A stretch of DNA of 64,000 bases from Aequorivita sp. HC6-5 (GTDB taxonomy: Bacteria > Bacteroidota > Bacteroidia > Flavobacteriales > Flavobacteriaceae): NCBI GenBank assembly GCA_905182755.1, contig CAJJCS010000003.1:62001-126000 (forward strand). The letters run 5' to 3'. Below, piece by piece: positions 39,001 to 50,380 of the stretch (the first letter of the stretch is position 1; every line of letters starts with the position of its first letter). A program made the position numbers and the translations under genes. Below the pieces are notes generated by a model. That model did not search any database and was not told where the DNA came from. It was given only the letters and a program-made list of their open reading frames with translations.

Positions 39001-39582
39001 CTAACCATGCATGGTTTGCTGCTTGCCATAGTTTTTTATAATCTCTCCTTCAAAATCTATGAGGTCTTGCCATCTTTTCTCCACATCAATTCCTTGGCCA
39101 TATTTTCTAGCAAACCCCAAAAAAGTGGTGTAATGACCAGCCTCGCTTATCATGAGTTCTCTATAAAATGCAGAGAGCTTTTCGTCCTTGATGCGCTCGC
39201 TTAGAAGTTTAAACCGCTCACAGCTGCGAGCCTCAATCATTGCAGAGAATAGAAGCCTATCTACCATGGCCTGTTGCCTGCTGCCTCCATTACACGTAAA
39301 TTGAAACAATTGATTTACATAATGGTCTTTACGCTCACGTCCTAGTTTGTACCCTCTTTCTTTGATGATGTTGTGTACCATCTCAAAATGTTCTAATTCT
39401 TCTTGGGCTAGTTTTAATAAATCTGTAACTAAATCTTCAAGATGACTGTTTAATGTGATAATGGTTATGGCGTTGGTAGCTGCTTTTTGCTCACACCAAG
39501 CATGATCTGTTAGTATTTCTTCAAGATTGCTCTCTGCGATAGTTACCCATCTTGGATCTGTAGCGAGTTTAAGATTAAGCAT
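39001..39582 (-). CDS. miaE: tRNA-(ms2io6A)-hydroxylase-like diiron protein
   Basis: A 193-residue ferritin-like diiron monooxygenase. Iron ligands are visible in AQEELEHFEMV (about residues 77-87), EARSCERFKLL and SEAGHYTTF, the EX...EXXH pairs of MiaE. MiaE hydroxylates the isopentenyl group of modified A37 in tRNAs that read U-starting codons. It runs head to tail with trmL, another tRNA-anticodon modifying gene, 11 bases upstream. Confidence 0.93.
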   Translation of the reverse strand: MLNLKLATDPRWVTIAESNLEEILTDHAWCEQKAATNAITIITLNSHLEDLVTDLLKLAQEELEHFEMVHNIIKERGYKLGRERKDHYVNQLFQFTCNGGSRQQAMVDRLLFSAMIEARSCERFKLLSERIKDEKLSAFYRELMISEAGHYTTFLGFARKYGQGIDVEKRWQDLIDFEGEIIKNYGKQQTMHG

Positions 39583-39593
39583 AGTATATATTA

Positions 39594-40046
39594 TTATTTT
39601 AAATTTCGTAATCCTTCATACACCACAATGCTTACGGCATTTGCCAAATTCAAGCTTCTTATATGCTCGCTGTATAAAGGTATTTTATAGAGTTGTGTTG
39701 GGTGGTTTTTTAAAATTTCTGAAGAAAGTCCAACAGATTCTTTTCCGAAGATTAAAAACAAATCATCCTCAAAGGGGATTTCTAAATAATTTTTGGTGGC
39801 ATTACTAGATAAAAAGGCCATTTTTTTTGTGCTGTGCTGCTTAAAAAAATCTTCTACGCTCTCATATATAGTACACTCTATGTGTTTCCAGTAGTCTAGC
39901 CCTGCACGTTTTAACCTGCTGTCACTAAGCTCAAAACCAAAGGGTTTCACTAGATGTAGATGAGATGCAGTACCTAGGCTAATTCTGCCAATGTTTCCTG
40001 TATTGTTTGGTATTTCTGGTTCTATAAGAACAATGTTATAAGGCAT
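39594..40046 (-). CDS. trmL: tRNA (cytidine/uridine-34-2'-O)-methyltransferase
   Basis: A SPOUT methyltransferase of 150 residues. Motif 1 is EPEIPNNTGNIGRISLG, motif 2 is FLIFGKESVGLSSEIL, and the knot-forming motif 3 is RSLNLANAVSIVVYEGLR, which bind SAM at the dimer interface. TrmL methylates the wobble ribose of tRNA-Leu. It lies between miaE and the solute-binding lipoprotein, with gaps of 11 and 12 bases. Confidence 0.95.
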   Translation of the reverse strand: MPYNIVLIEPEIPNNTGNIGRISLGTASHLHLVKPFGFELSDSRLKRAGLDYWKHIECTIYESVEDFFKQHSTKKMAFLSSNATKNYLEIPFEDDLFLIFGKESVGLSSEILKNHPTQLYKIPLYSEHIRSLNLANAVSIVVYEGLRNLK

Positions 40047-40058
40047 ATAGCTGTATAC

Positions 40059-41693
40059 TTATTTTGCTTTTTTTACTTTCTTGAGTACCAAAAAGTTTTG
40101 CGGGTTAATACCTAGTCCTGTAATTTTCTTTGACACAAACCGAACTGCAATGTCATAGTATAAGGGCACGATGGGCGCTTGAGAAATAATAATACTATCC
40201 ATTTGTGTGTATAAGAGCTTGCGTTTGTTGATTTGTGAAATTTTCTGGGCCTCCACATACAGGCTATCAAAAACTACATTTTTAAAATGTGTGTAATTAG
40301 GGCCGTTGGGAGTAAAGTTAGGGCTGTAAAATAGCGATAAATAATTTTCGGCATCTGGATAATCTGCTACCCAACTGGCTCTAAATATATCAAGCTCACC
40401 ACTGCTTTTAAGTTGCCTTAATGTAGCGGGTGGCATTACATCTATTTTAATTGAGATTCCTAGCTTTTCTAACTCTCGTTGTATGTATTCACAAAGATCA
40501 AGGTATTGGCTGTTGGTGCCAATAGTAACCTCTATGGAAGTGGCTCCTGTTGCTTGTTTATACCTATTTATAAGCGCTCTTGCTTTTTCTGGATTATAGC
40601 TATATCCCTGGATTGAATCAAACCCAGCTAGTCCTTTAGGTATAAAACCATGCGTGGCGGCAATACCCATACCGTTGCGTAAATAGGTTACCATTTTTTC
40701 TCTATCAAAACCATAATTAATGGCCTGCCGAATAAGGGGAGAGGCTATCTCCTTTGTTGTAGAGCCCATAAAAAAACCAAGATACTCTGTGTTTAAATAC
40801 GGTGTGGTGATGAGCTGTACTCGGTCTTTGTATTTTGGTTGTAAGGTTCCTTTGGTGGTAATAATCTCATCTTTATAGGAGTTGTCCAGCCCAGTCATAA
40901 AATCAATGTTTCCTTGGGCAAACTGTAAAAATTCACTCTGTTTGTCTGGAAGAAATGTAATGGCCACTGCCTCAAGATATGGAAGCCTGTTGCCCTGAGT
41001 ATCTGTCTCAAAATAAATAGGATTTTTCCGTAACACAAGTTTTACGTTTTCTTCCCAGAATTTAAACCTAAAAGGGCCAGTACCCACAGGGTTGCTTCTA
41101 AAATCATTTCCATAATAGGCAATCGCTTCTTTTGGTACAACAGAGCAATACCGCATAGATAAAAGCCCTAGAAAGGCAGGAAAGGGTTTGTTGAGTTGTA
41201 TAACCAAGGTAGAGTCATTGGCTGCGTGATATCTTTGTACAGCGTTAAACACCCAGCTCCCGGGAGAGGCTAACTCTGGTGATAATAGCCTATCAAAACT
41301 GTACACAAAATCTTGTGCAACAACACTCCTTGTACTATCTTTTTTAAAGACCTTGTTTTTATGAAAATACACATCATCTCGCAGGGTAAAAGTATAGGTG
41401 GATGTACTATCGTTGATATGCCAAGACTTTGCTATATCTGGCTGAATGTTTAATTGATCGTCTAGTTGTACCAGGCCATTAAACAATTGGTTGCTTGGCC
41501 AAATGGTTTGAGGGTTTCTAGCAAAGGCAGGATCTAGGGTGGCTATATTACTGTGCTCATTGTACTTAAAGACCAAGTGCTCTTTGTCTTGTTTTTGTGA
41601 AGAATTACACCCTTGAAGTATAAAAAGCACAAATACTCCCAAATTAACTTTTAAAAAGAGGGCCCATTTTTGAGAATTCATAGCACGTGTCAT
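40059..41693 (-). CDS. Family 5 extracellular solute-binding lipoprotein (peptide type)
   Basis: A 544-residue SBP_bac_5 protein. The lipobox FILQGC is near residue 29; an ATG four codons in (41681) is an equally good start. The domain shows TLDPAFARNPQTIWPSNQLF, a DDVYFHKNK strand, and FRFKFWEENVKLVLRKNP of the oligopeptide-binding fold. No ABC permease or ATPase gene is adjacent, so the partner transporter must lie elsewhere, or the protein may have another role. It is followed by trmL on the same strand. Confidence 0.9.
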   Translation of the reverse strand: MTRAMNSQKWALFLKVNLGVFVLFILQGCNSSQKQDKEHLVFKYNEHSNIATLDPAFARNPQTIWPSNQLFNGLVQLDDQLNIQPDIAKSWHINDSTSTYTFTLRDDVYFHKNKVFKKDSTRSVVAQDFVYSFDRLLSPELASPGSWVFNAVQRYHAANDSTLVIQLNKPFPAFLGLLSMRYCSVVPKEAIAYYGNDFRSNPVGTGPFRFKFWEENVKLVLRKNPIYFETDTQGNRLPYLEAVAITFLPDKQSEFLQFAQGNIDFMTGLDNSYKDEIITTKGTLQPKYKDRVQLITTPYLNTEYLGFFMGSTTKEIASPLIRQAINYGFDREKMVTYLRNGMGIAATHGFIPKGLAGFDSIQGYSYNPEKARALINRYKQATGATSIEVTIGTNSQYLDLCEYIQRELEKLGISIKIDVMPPATLRQLKSSGELDIFRASWVADYPDAENYLSLFYSPNFTPNGPNYTHFKNVVFDSLYVEAQKISQINKRKLLYTQMDSIIISQAPIVPLYYDIAVRFVSKKITGLGINPQNFLVLKKVKKAK

Positions 41694-41761
41694 TTTAGTA
41701 TCTTATTACAAAGGTATTATATTCTGTGAATGCTGTTGCTATTATGTTAGTATCTTATTTA

Positions 41762-41800
41762 GGAATAAATCCTTTTATTTGGAATATTTCCATATTTTTG
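41762..41800 (+). promoter_or_regulatory. Promoter/operator region of the umuDC-like pair
   Basis: Two 11-base near-palindromes, GGAATAAATCC (41762-41772) and GGAATATTTCC (41781-41791), start 19 bases apart. They are followed by TATTTTTG (41793-41800), a TAnnTTTG-type -7 box only four bases from the ATG. The arrangement suits a repressor covering the promoter. A leaderless or very short 5' end is implied. Confidence 0.45.
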
Positions 41801-41804
41801 TATC

Positions 41805-42173
41805 ATGGAATATTTGCAAGCAGGAAAAATAAAAAAACAAGCACCAAATCATAAGGCTAGCGTTTCTACCCAAACTGGATTTCCGAGTCCTGCGACCCAT
41901 TATTTGGAGCCTTCTATAGACCTAAATAAAGAGCTTATACGCCATAAAGATGCCACTTTTTATGTGCGCGTATCTGGTGATGGTTGGGCTGATTTTTCAA
42001 TGCTACACAAGGATGTCTTAATTATAGACAAAGCGCTCACCCCTAAGGCAGGAAATCTAGTATTAATAGTACAACAAGGAGCCTTTAAAGTAATACGTTT
42101 TCCTGCAACTAGAAGTAGTGCTTCTTTTACTGTCTGGGGCACTATTACATACATAATACACTACACTTTATGA
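41805..42173 (+). CDS. UmuD/LexA-like S24 protein lacking the catalytic dyad
   Basis: A 122-residue homologue of UmuD, the SOS-cleaved partner of translesion polymerase V. It aligns through GFPSPATHYLEPSIDLNKEL (about 25-44) and the strands VLIIDKALTPKAG and WGTITYIIH. The nucleophile region should read SGDSM but reads SGDGWADF, with Gly at residue 60 where Ser is expected, and the Lys of the F-x-V-K-R motif is replaced in AFKVIRF by Ile at 97. Self-cleavage is therefore not expected. The stop overlaps the umuC ATG (ATGA), so the two are co-translated. It may act as a non-cleavable partner of UmuC. Confidence 0.82.
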   Translation: MEYLQAGKIKKQAPNHKASVSTQTGFPSPATHYLEPSIDLNKELIRHKDATFYVRVSGDGWADFSMLHKDVLIIDKALTPKAGNLVLIVQQGAFKVIRFPATRSSASFTVWGTITYIIHYTL

Positions 42174-43439
42174 TAGCGATGGTAGATTGCAATAGCTTTT
42201 ACGCTTCTTGTGAGCAAGTATTTCGTCCAGATTTGTGGGGAAAACCTGTGGTGGTTCTCAGTAATAATGACGGTTGTATTATTGCTGCAAACAAACAGGC
42301 AAAAGCAATGACTCATATTGCTATGTTTGAGCCTATGTTTAAAATTAAAGCCCAGCTTATTAAAAATAAGGTCACTTTTTTTTCTTCTAACTATACTCTT
42401 TATGGAGAAATGTCTCAGCGGGTCATGAATATTTTAGAAACTTTTTCTCCCAAGTGTAGAGGTGTATAGCATTGATGAGGCTTTTATAGATGTAACAGCA
42501 ATAGCACATATTTCTTTAAAGCAGTATGCAACCCTTATAAAAGACACGATAGTTACCCATACAGGGGTGCCTGTGGGTGTAGGCATAGCACCAACTAAAG
42601 TATTGGCCAAATTGGCAAATAAGATTTCAAAAAAGGTAGAAAAGTTTGATTACGTATGTGTTATTGACACAGATGAAAAACGAATTAAAGCACTTAAATG
42701 GGCCCAAACTAAAGATGTTTGGGGTTTGGGTAAAAAACACCAGGCGCGTCTTAAAAACATAGGAGTATTTACAGCCTATGAGTTTACGCAACTTCCTTTG
42801 GCTTGGGTGAGAAAAGAAATGACTGTGGTTGGAGAGCGCCTATGGAGAGAGCTAAGAGGGGAGTCTTGTATTGAGTTTCAGACCATGCCAAAGAGTAAAA
42901 AGGCAATTGGGACTTCCAAATCTTTCGGAAAAAAACTAGAAGATTTACCGCGTATAGAAGAGGCCTGTGCGTATTATATAAGTGAAGTGGCTGAGGTGTT
43001 ACGAGCTCAAAAATCTTGTGCAACCTATATTCAAGTATATGTAACTACAAATAGATATAGTAATGCTGATAAACAGTACAGTAACAGTTGCACCATTACC
43101 ATACCTGTACCTACAAACAACACCTTTATCTTAACACAACACGCACGCAAAGCATTACAGCGTATATACACCCCAGGCTACCGTTATAAAAAGGTTGGGG
43201 TTAACCTTACAGGATTGATACCTCAGCAGTATGTACAAGGTAACTTGTTTCAAAGCCCTGCCTTATATGATAAACGTTTAATGAATGTGATAGATGCACT
43301 AAACCATAAGTTTGGTAAGGCCACAGTAGGATCTGCACTGGTGGGTACTAGAGTAGCGCAGTGGGAGCTTGTCAAAAAAGACCGTAGCAACCGCTACACC
43401 ACGCAATGGGGAGAGTTGTTGGAATTAAAAAACAAATAA
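42170..43439 (+). pseudogene. umuC: Y-family DNA polymerase UmuC, one frameshift
   Basis: Error-prone translesion polymerase. The catalytic palm has MVDCNSFYASCEQVFRPDLW at the N-terminus (metal-binding Asp near residue 5), a NDGCIIAANKQAKA block, and YSIDEAFIDVT with the Asp-Glu pair. The thumb and little-finger regions (GVGIAPTKVLAKLANKISK, then VGVNLTGLIPQ) follow. One extra base near 42455 (PK-VEVYSIDEA) divides it; corrected length is about 422 residues, typical for UmuC. It is coupled to the UmuD-like gene upstream and followed by the dnaK promoter region. Confidence 0.9.
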
Positions 43440-43477
43440 ATAAGTTTGTATCTGCCACCATGTCAGTCTGTTTTCGG

Positions 43478-43493
43478 TGGCACAATCATTGAC
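43478..43493 (+). promoter_or_regulatory. -24/-12-like promoter element upstream of dnaK
   Basis: TGGCACAATCATTGAC has GG and GA separated by exactly ten bases, the sigma-54 spacing (consensus TGGCAC-N5-TTGCW), with A in place of the C of GC. It is also the right arm of an inverted repeat TGCCACC / GGTGGCA that begins at 43453. The ATG of dnaK is 74 bases downstream. Confidence 0.4.
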
Positions 43494-43563
43494 TTATGGA
43501 TAGTGTCTTTAGGAATATTTTCCTTTAGATAATTAAACTGAATTTTAAAATACATATTTATAA

Positions 43564-45463
<1,900 letters not shown>

Positions 45464-45483
45464 TACAACTCTAGTATATATAA

Positions 45484-45517
45484 ATCCCGCAACGATACTT
45501 CGTTGCGGGATTTTTTG
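45484..45517 (+). terminator. Terminator after dnaK
   Basis: The stem AATCCCGCAACGA / TCGTTGCGGGATT with a five-base loop is followed by six T, 20 bases after the dnaK stop. The next gene is convergent. Confidence 0.92.
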
Positions 45518-45558
45518 TAGTTATATACCTATAGTATTGAAGTTAAAAACTTGAATAC

Positions 45559-46203
45559 TTAATTACTAGCAATATCTAGTATAGATGGTCCATGAACTTC
45601 ATGGATTCCATCAAAAACCAAGGAGGTAAGGTTAGGACCAAAAAGGGCTGTTGCTTTACGTGTTTCTTCTGTTTTTCTGGTCTGGGTGATATATTGATCT
45701 TTATCTCCATATAGATAGGTTGTTTGCGTGGTGCTATCTAGATGACTAAAATCTTTCGGGGTTAATTCTTTAGGGATTCCGCCACTGTGCAGAATAAGTT
45801 TTTTACAAGATATTTTTCTAGAGGCCAACCAACGGGTTGCTATAGAGACTCCTTGTGAGTAGCCTAAAACAATTAGGTTTGTTTTGGGGTGTATGTTTTC
45901 TGCAGCAAATACTTCATCAATATACCTTAATACATTGCTAGTCTCTAATACAGTATCTTCTTTTGTAAGCCAGCAGGCGCCCACGTGTTTAAAGTCCTCT
46001 CCTAAATAAAACTTTGAAGGCGCTTGTGGGCAAATGATATAATTTTCTGTAGGATCTAGTATTTCAAAATGACGCAAAAAGTAACGACTCAAAAAGCCCA
46101 GGCCATGAAATACAATCCATACATTTTTGGTTGTATTGTTATAAGAGTTAAGAGTTTGGTATGTGTTGGTTGTTTTGTAAGAAACTTGTTTTTCTAATCC
46201 CAT
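45559..46203 (-). CDS. Alpha/beta hydrolase, phospholipase/carboxylesterase-like
   Basis: A 214-residue serine hydrolase. The nucleophile elbow is VLGYSQGVSIA (Ser near residue 118), the acid is probably Asp in YLYGDKDQYI, and the His is in DGIHEVHGPS; the oxyanion region is IVFHGLGFLSRY. This matches small esterases of the YpfH/carboxylesterase group. No signal peptide is seen. It is transcribed divergently from the menaquinone cluster across a 44-base gap. Confidence 0.85.
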   Translation of the reverse strand: MGLEKQVSYKTTNTYQTLNSYNNTTKNVWIVFHGLGFLSRYFLRHFEILDPTENYIICPQAPSKFYLGEDFKHVGACWLTKEDTVLETSNVLRYIDEVFAAENIHPKTNLIVLGYSQGVSIATRWLASRKISCKKLILHSGGIPKELTPKDFSHLDSTTQTTYLYGDKDQYITQTRKTEETRKATALFGPNLTSLVFDGIHEVHGPSILDIASN

Positions 46204-46247
46204 TATGTAAAGTCTGTTTTGTAACTTTACAAATGTAAGACAAGCAT

Positions 46248-46667
46248 ATGAAACTATCTAAAGACGAAATTTTAGCAAGCTGTGCACAGATGTGTAAAAA
46301 CACATTAATGGAAACCTTGAATATTGAGTTTGTAGATGTTACTCAAGATACCATCACAGCAAGAATGCCAGTGAATTCTAGAGTACATCAACCAGATGGA
46401 GTATTGCATGGAGGCGCCTCTGTTGCCCTAGCAGAGAGTGTTGGTAGTGCAGGCGCTTATATTTTTCTGCAAAATAAAAATGTAAGTATTCGTGGTATTG
46501 AAATTTCAGCCAATCATGTTAAAAGTATTCGAGATGGTTTTGTATATGCCCATGCAAGTATAGTCCACAAAGGTAGAACTACTCAACTTTGGCAAATTAG
46601 GATTGAAAACCAGGACAAAGAATTAATCTCATTAGTGAAATTAACGACCTTAACCCTGGTTAAGTAA
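46248..46667 (+). CDS. Hotdog-fold thioesterase, probable DHNA-CoA thioesterase
   Basis: A 139-residue PaaI-type hotdog protein with the active-site helix HQPDGVLHGGASVALAESVG (catalytic acid in the ESVG helix) and the strand GIEISANHVKSIRDG. It is followed after three bases by isochorismate synthase and then menD. That makes hydrolysis of 1,4-dihydroxy-2-naphthoyl-CoA (the MenI step, after MenB) the best guess; the assignment is from context. It is the first gene of the plus-strand menaquinone cluster. Confidence 0.88.
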   Translation: MKLSKDEILASCAQMCKNTLMETLNIEFVDVTQDTITARMPVNSRVHQPDGVLHGGASVALAESVGSAGAYIFLQNKNVSIRGIEISANHVKSIRDGFVYAHASIVHKGRTTQLWQIRIENQDKELISLVKLTTLTLVK

Positions 46668-46670
46668 TTA

Positions 46671-47744
46671 ATGGATTTTACGGCCCTACTTCAAAAAATA
46701 AATTCACACTGGGAGCAACAGCTTCCATTTGTAATCTACGCTGCCCCTGAGCATACCAAAGTAAATGTGCTGTTACAGCAAGATGCTACCTATTATAGTG
46801 CTAAAGGTTTTAACAATACCGGCTTTGTTTTTGCTCCTTTTGATGATAAAAAGGCTTCCTTTTGTATCCCTGAGGCATTTTCAGAAAAAATAACCCTAGA
46901 GGTATCTATGCCTACTGTTTTAAATACAGATACTCCCTTTTGTCAAGAACTTACCTCAGACAAAGAAAAACACCTTGCATATGTGTCTGAAATCTTAGAC
47001 AACATAAAAAACAAAACAGTTGAAAAAGTAGTAGCCACTAGAAAAAAAGAAATTCCTCTAACTGGTTTTGATTTAAGTGAATTAATAAGGCGTATTATCT
47101 CAATGGATACTGCGGCCTTTAGATATGTTTGGTATCACCCAAAGACAGGTATTTGGTGCGGCGTCTCTCCAGAGGTATTACTGATGAGTGAAGGCGCTAA
47201 TTTTTCAACAATGGCTTTGGCTGGAACACAAAAAGTAACTGGTGATACCACCCCTGATTGGGGCTCAAAAGAGACCTTTGAACAACAATTAGTAACCAAG
47301 GCTATCACTACAAATCTTAAAAAAATCACTACCACATTAGAGGTGTCTTCTCCAAAGACTCATAAAGCAGGATCTTTATACCATATAAAAACTCAGATCA
47401 AGGGAGCCTTTGATAAAAAAGAAACATCTCTAGCTCAAATAGCCAATGTGTTACACCCAACACCTGCTGTTTGTGGATCGCCCAGGGATGCTGCATTTGC
47501 TATTATACAAGAACTTGAAGGTTATAATCGTGAGTTTTACACAGGTTTTTTAGGCCCCTTAGACCTTCAAAATAATACAGCCCAATTGTATGTTAACCTG
47601 CGATGTATGAAGATAAGCCCCACAATGGCAACGCTATATGTAGGTGGAGGTATTACCCTAGATTCTATGCCACAGGATGAGTGGCAGGAAACTAAAAATA
47701 AAATGGCCACAATGCTATCAGTACTTGGCTCAATGTTGCCATAA
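46671..47744 (+). CDS. menF: Isochorismate synthase (menaquinone type)
   Basis: A chorismate-binding enzyme of 357 residues, converting chorismate to isochorismate. The C-terminal catalytic part shows VEKVVATRKKEIPL, WCGVSPEVLLMSEG, MALAGTQKVTGD, HPTPAVCGSPRDAAF and REFYTGFLGPLD, with the metal-binding Glu residues in these blocks and VGGGITLDSMPQDEW at the end. Its position between a thioesterase and menD assigns it to menaquinone rather than siderophore synthesis. Confidence 0.93.
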   Translation: MDFTALLQKINSHWEQQLPFVIYAAPEHTKVNVLLQQDATYYSAKGFNNTGFVFAPFDDKKASFCIPEAFSEKITLEVSMPTVLNTDTPFCQELTSDKEKHLAYVSEILDNIKNKTVEKVVATRKKEIPLTGFDLSELIRRIISMDTAAFRYVWYHPKTGIWCGVSPEVLLMSEGANFSTMALAGTQKVTGDTTPDWGSKETFEQQLVTKAITTNLKKITTTLEVSSPKTHKAGSLYHIKTQIKGAFDKKETSLAQIANVLHPTPAVCGSPRDAAFAIIQELEGYNREFYTGFLGPLDLQNNTAQLYVNLRCMKISPTMATLYVGGGITLDSMPQDEWQETKNKMATMLSVLGSMLP

Positions 47745-47772
47745 TTATATTGGTATCACTATCTTTGCTTAG

Positions 47773-49374
47773 ATGCAATTTTCTAGTAAAATACTCTCTC
47801 AAACCGTAACAAAACTCTGCTTAGACAAAGGTATTGATCATATCGTTATTTCTCCTGGATCCAGAAATGCAGCCCTTACCATAGGATTTACAGGTAACGA
47901 GTCTTTCACAAATTTTTCGATTGTAGACGAGCGGTGTGCAGCATTTTTTGCATTAGGGCTAGCACAGCAATTACAGCGTCCTGTAGCATTGGTGTGTACC
48001 TCTGGCTCTGCATTACTTAATTATTATCCAGCCATTGCAGAGGCGTATTACAGTGATGTGCCTTTAGTAATTCTTTCTGCAGATCGTCCTGCTCATTTAC
48101 TTGAAATTGGAGATGGCCAGACCATTAAACAAGAAAATGTCTTTGCCAATCATATATTATTTAACGGCGCTTGTAAAGAGGGAGATACACATCAAAGTTA
48201 TAATGAAGACCAAATACATACAGCGCTTTCTATTGCCATTAATCAAAGAGGCCCTGTACATATTAATTTGCCTTTTTCTGAGCCTTTATACGATACTGTA
48301 AAAACACCTAGCGTTTTTCCTGAGTGCCAAGAAATTGTTGAGATTCAAGACACTGCTAGTCCCGCACTTATTTCTGAAATTGCAAGCCATTGGAATGCAT
48401 CTTCAAAAAAAATGATTTTAACTGGTGTGTTGGCTCCAAATAGCCTGGAAGTTGAGGTAATCAGTCAATTAGCAGAAAACTCTAGCGTAGTTGTGTTAAC
48501 AGAGACCACCTCTAATGTGCATCACCCTAACTTTTTCCCCGCTATAGATCAATTAATAGCTCCTTTGGATGATAGTGACTTTAAAGCGCTACAGCCCGAG
48601 GTTTTAATCACTTTTGGTGGTATGGTGGTATCAAAAAAGATAAAGAAGCTTTTAAGGGATTACCCGCCAATGGTTCATTATCATATAGATTCAAAAAAAG
48701 CATTTGACACTTATTTTTGTTTGACAAAGCATGTGCCTTGTTCTCCAAATCACTTTTTTAAAGAATTTTTATCCCTTACCCAAAAAACCATTAGTACCTA
48801 CCAACAGGATTGGTTAAGAGTTAAAAACCAAAGATTACAAAAACACGATCTGTATCTTAATGAGATTCCATTTTCAGACTTTTTGGTTTTCTCTCAACTC
48901 TTTAAAACGCTACCTAATAATATACAATTACAATTAAGTAATAGTTCAACCATACGCTACGGGCAATTATTTGAAATGAACCCCTCACATACTATCTTTT
49001 GTAATAGAGGAACCAGCGGTATAGATGGCAGCACATCTACTGCTATTGGTGCGGCGCACGTGTGTAAAACACCAACGGTTTTTATAACCGGGGATTTGAG
49101 TTTCTTTTATGATAGCAATGCACTTTGGAACCAATATATTGCTAGTGATTTTAAAATTATTATCATAAACAATAGTGGTGGAGGTATCTTCAGGATTCTG
49201 CCAGACGCTAAAGAGGTTCCCTCTTTCAGTACGTTTTTTGAAACCAAGCATCAACTAACTGCCAAGCAGCTAAGTGAAATGCATGGTTTTGGGTACCAAA
49301 GCGCCAATGACATGCCTTCTTTAATGGCGCAACTTGCAACCTTTTTTGAAACTCTGACACCCCACAAATTTTAG
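47773..49374 (+). CDS. menD: SEPHCHC synthase MenD
   Basis: Thiamine-diphosphate enzyme condensing isochorismate with 2-oxoglutarate, the first committed step to menaquinone. The N-terminal SPGSRNAALTIGF is the isochorismate-binding motif, and CTSGSALLNYYPAIAEAYYS and LSADRPAHLLEIGDGQT follow. The C-terminal ThDP motif is seen in TFITGDLSFFYDSNALWNQY-like residues GDLSFFYDSN and IIINNSGGGIFRILP. At 533 residues it is full length. It starts 28 bases after menF. Confidence 0.95.
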   Translation: MQFSSKILSQTVTKLCLDKGIDHIVISPGSRNAALTIGFTGNESFTNFSIVDERCAAFFALGLAQQLQRPVALVCTSGSALLNYYPAIAEAYYSDVPLVILSADRPAHLLEIGDGQTIKQENVFANHILFNGACKEGDTHQSYNEDQIHTALSIAINQRGPVHINLPFSEPLYDTVKTPSVFPECQEIVEIQDTASPALISEIASHWNASSKKMILTGVLAPNSLEVEVISQLAENSSVVVLTETTSNVHHPNFFPAIDQLIAPLDDSDFKALQPEVLITFGGMVVSKKIKKLLRDYPPMVHYHIDSKKAFDTYFCLTKHVPCSPNHFFKEFLSLTQKTISTYQQDWLRVKNQRLQKHDLYLNEIPFSDFLVFSQLFKTLPNNIQLQLSNSSTIRYGQLFEMNPSHTIFCNRGTSGIDGSTSTAIGAAHVCKTPTVFITGDLSFFYDSNALWNQYIASDFKIIIINNSGGGIFRILPDAKEVPSFSTFFETKHQLTAKQLSEMHGFGYQSANDMPSLMAQLATFFETLTPHKF

Positions 49375-49517
49375 AGATTTTCACTCCCTCAGATATTAAT
49401 GACACTGTACTGTTGTCTTATTTTGACTATATAAAATAGCTTTTTGTTTGCTTTTTTGTAACCAATGGGCACCTAGTTTATTAGACTAGTTATTATTTTT
49501 TTGATGGATGAAAAGTG

Positions 49518-49525
49518 TACCTTTG
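49518..49525 (+). promoter_or_regulatory. Candidate -7 element of cvfB
   Basis: TACCTTTG fits TAnnTTTG, six bases from the ATG, with TTG at 49501-49503 upstream (14-base gap, shorter than usual). It suggests a separate promoter for this gene after menD. Confidence 0.35.
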
Positions 49526-49530
49526 CCGCT

Positions 49531-50374
49531 ATGATACGATTAGGAGAATACAATACATTAGAGATTTTAAGGGAGACAGATCCCGGCTTGTATTTAGGTG
49601 ATACAGAAGAAAATGTAGTTTTACTACCACATAGATACAAACCAGAGAATTTCAACATTGGCGATATGCTAAAGGTGTTTGTATACCTTGATTATGAAGA
49701 GCGCCCAGTTGCAACTACCTTAACCCCTCATGTACATCTTAATGATTTTGGGTACCTGCATTGTAGTGATGTAAATGAGTTTGGAGCCTTTATGGATTGG
49801 GGTGTACAGAAACAATTATTTGTCCCTTTTAAAGAACAAGCAAGGCCTATGAAGGTAGGTAACTGGTATATTGTTTATTTGTCTATGGATGAGCAAACTA
49901 GCAGGTTGGTGGGTTCTAGTAAAACAAATAAATATTTAAACAACGATGACTGTAACGCTAGAAAAATTTGATGAGATTGCCATTATGGTAACTCATATTA
50001 CAGACCTTGGCGCCAACGTTATTGTTAATGGTAAACACAAGGGCCTTATCTTTATTAATGATATTTTCGAAGACATTCGTACTGGAGATACCATGAAAGC
50101 TTTTGTGAAAAGCGTACGAGAAGACAATAAAATAGATGTAGTATTACAATCTCCAGGATATAGAAGTATAGAGCCTAACGCCAATTTTATATTAGATGAA
50201 CTTAAGGCAGCTGGAGGTTTTATGCCACTTCATGATAAGTCTGACCCACAGGCCATTAAAAATGAGTTAGGGATGAGTAAAAAGAGCTTTAAAAAAGCCA
50301 TTGGCACACTCTACAAAGACAAGCAAATAGCAATCAATCCAGACGGCATAGAGCTGATAGATCAAATGGTGTAA
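49531..50374 (+). pseudogene. CvfB-like S1 RNA-binding protein, one frameshift
   Basis: The protein contains repeated S1-type beta-barrels and a C-terminal winged helix, like Staphylococcus CvfB/YitL. It begins IRLGEYNTLEILRETDPGLY, then FGAFMDWGVQKQLFVPF (S1 repeat), VNGKHKGLIFINDIF, and the winged helix NELGMSKKSFKKAIGTLYKD. One extra T at 49951 (NNDD-VTLEKFDEIAIMV) splits it; corrected length is about 280 residues, normal for the family. The ATG at 49531 is preferred to the in-frame start at 49501 because MIRLGEYN is the family N-terminus. Its role, probably RNA-linked regulation, is not established here. Confidence 0.85.
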
Positions 50375-50380
50375 GAACCA

